From assembly GCA_900551385.1 (NCBI GenBank), contig URVS01000064.1, positions 1 through 7,925 on the forward strand: DNA of 7,925 nucleotides, given 5' to 3'. A program made the position numbers and the translations under genes. Below, piece after piece: positions 7,917 to 7,925 of this stretch. The notes below the pieces were generated by a model. It ran no database searches. It saw nothing but the letters and a program-made list of their open reading frames with translations, and was not told the origin of the DNA. Within the stretch, counting starts at the first letter, position 1, and the number at the start of each line of letters is the position of its first letter. This stretch comes from an uncultured Mollicutes bacterium (GTDB lineage: Bacteria > Bacillota_I > Bacilli_A > RFN20 > CAG-449).

Positions 7917-7925
7917 ATTCTTTTT

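Overview
All recognisable genes lie on the minus strand, so the window reads from right to left. It falls into two parts of different origin. Positions 1 to about 5860 are very AT-rich: 60-base blocks counted by eye hold about 20-25% G+C, and leucine is mostly TTA. This part carries housekeeping genes of a low-GC Firmicute, probably a Bacilli, Erysipelotrichia or RF39-like lineage. The support is the gene content (rel, hisS, aspS), strong Shine-Dalgarno sites and a T-box leader. TGA acts as a normal stop, which argues against a Mycoplasma-type code. Positions from about 5870 to the right edge are richer in G+C (about 28-58% in sampled blocks, mostly near 35%). They encode the N-terminal 680 or so residues of a secreted surface protein with discoidin-like and FIVAR-like modules, a type common in gut Firmicutes.

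Layout in the direction of transcription: (1) surface protein, 7916 to about 5868, cut off where it meets rel. (2) A rel (RelA/SpoT-type ppGpp synthetase) remnant that lacks the whole N-terminal hydrolase region and is also frameshifted in the TGS domain near 5250. (3) An S4-domain RluA-family pseudouridine synthase, overlapping rel by 4 bases and frameshifted near its C-terminus at about 3570. (4) A promoter and a complete T-box leader (about 3351-3139) with nested antiterminator and terminator. (5) hisS. (6) aspS, overlapping hisS by 7 bases. (7) The first 29 codons of a DEAD-box RNA helicase, overlapping aspS by one base and running off the left edge.

The hisS-aspS-helicase unit looks intact and coordinately controlled. 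Uncharged tRNA should stabilise the antiterminator and raise synthesis of both synthetases. The specifier region reads GACAC, in which an Asp codon and a His codon overlap, matching the two synthetases downstream.

The most important caution is the junction at about 5855-5870. Two unrelated truncated genes meet out of frame with a sharp composition change, no gap and no mobile-element signature. It is either a real recombination breakpoint or, more likely in my view, a chimeric contig join. I found no CRISPR array, rRNA, tRNA, IS element or undescribed defence system.
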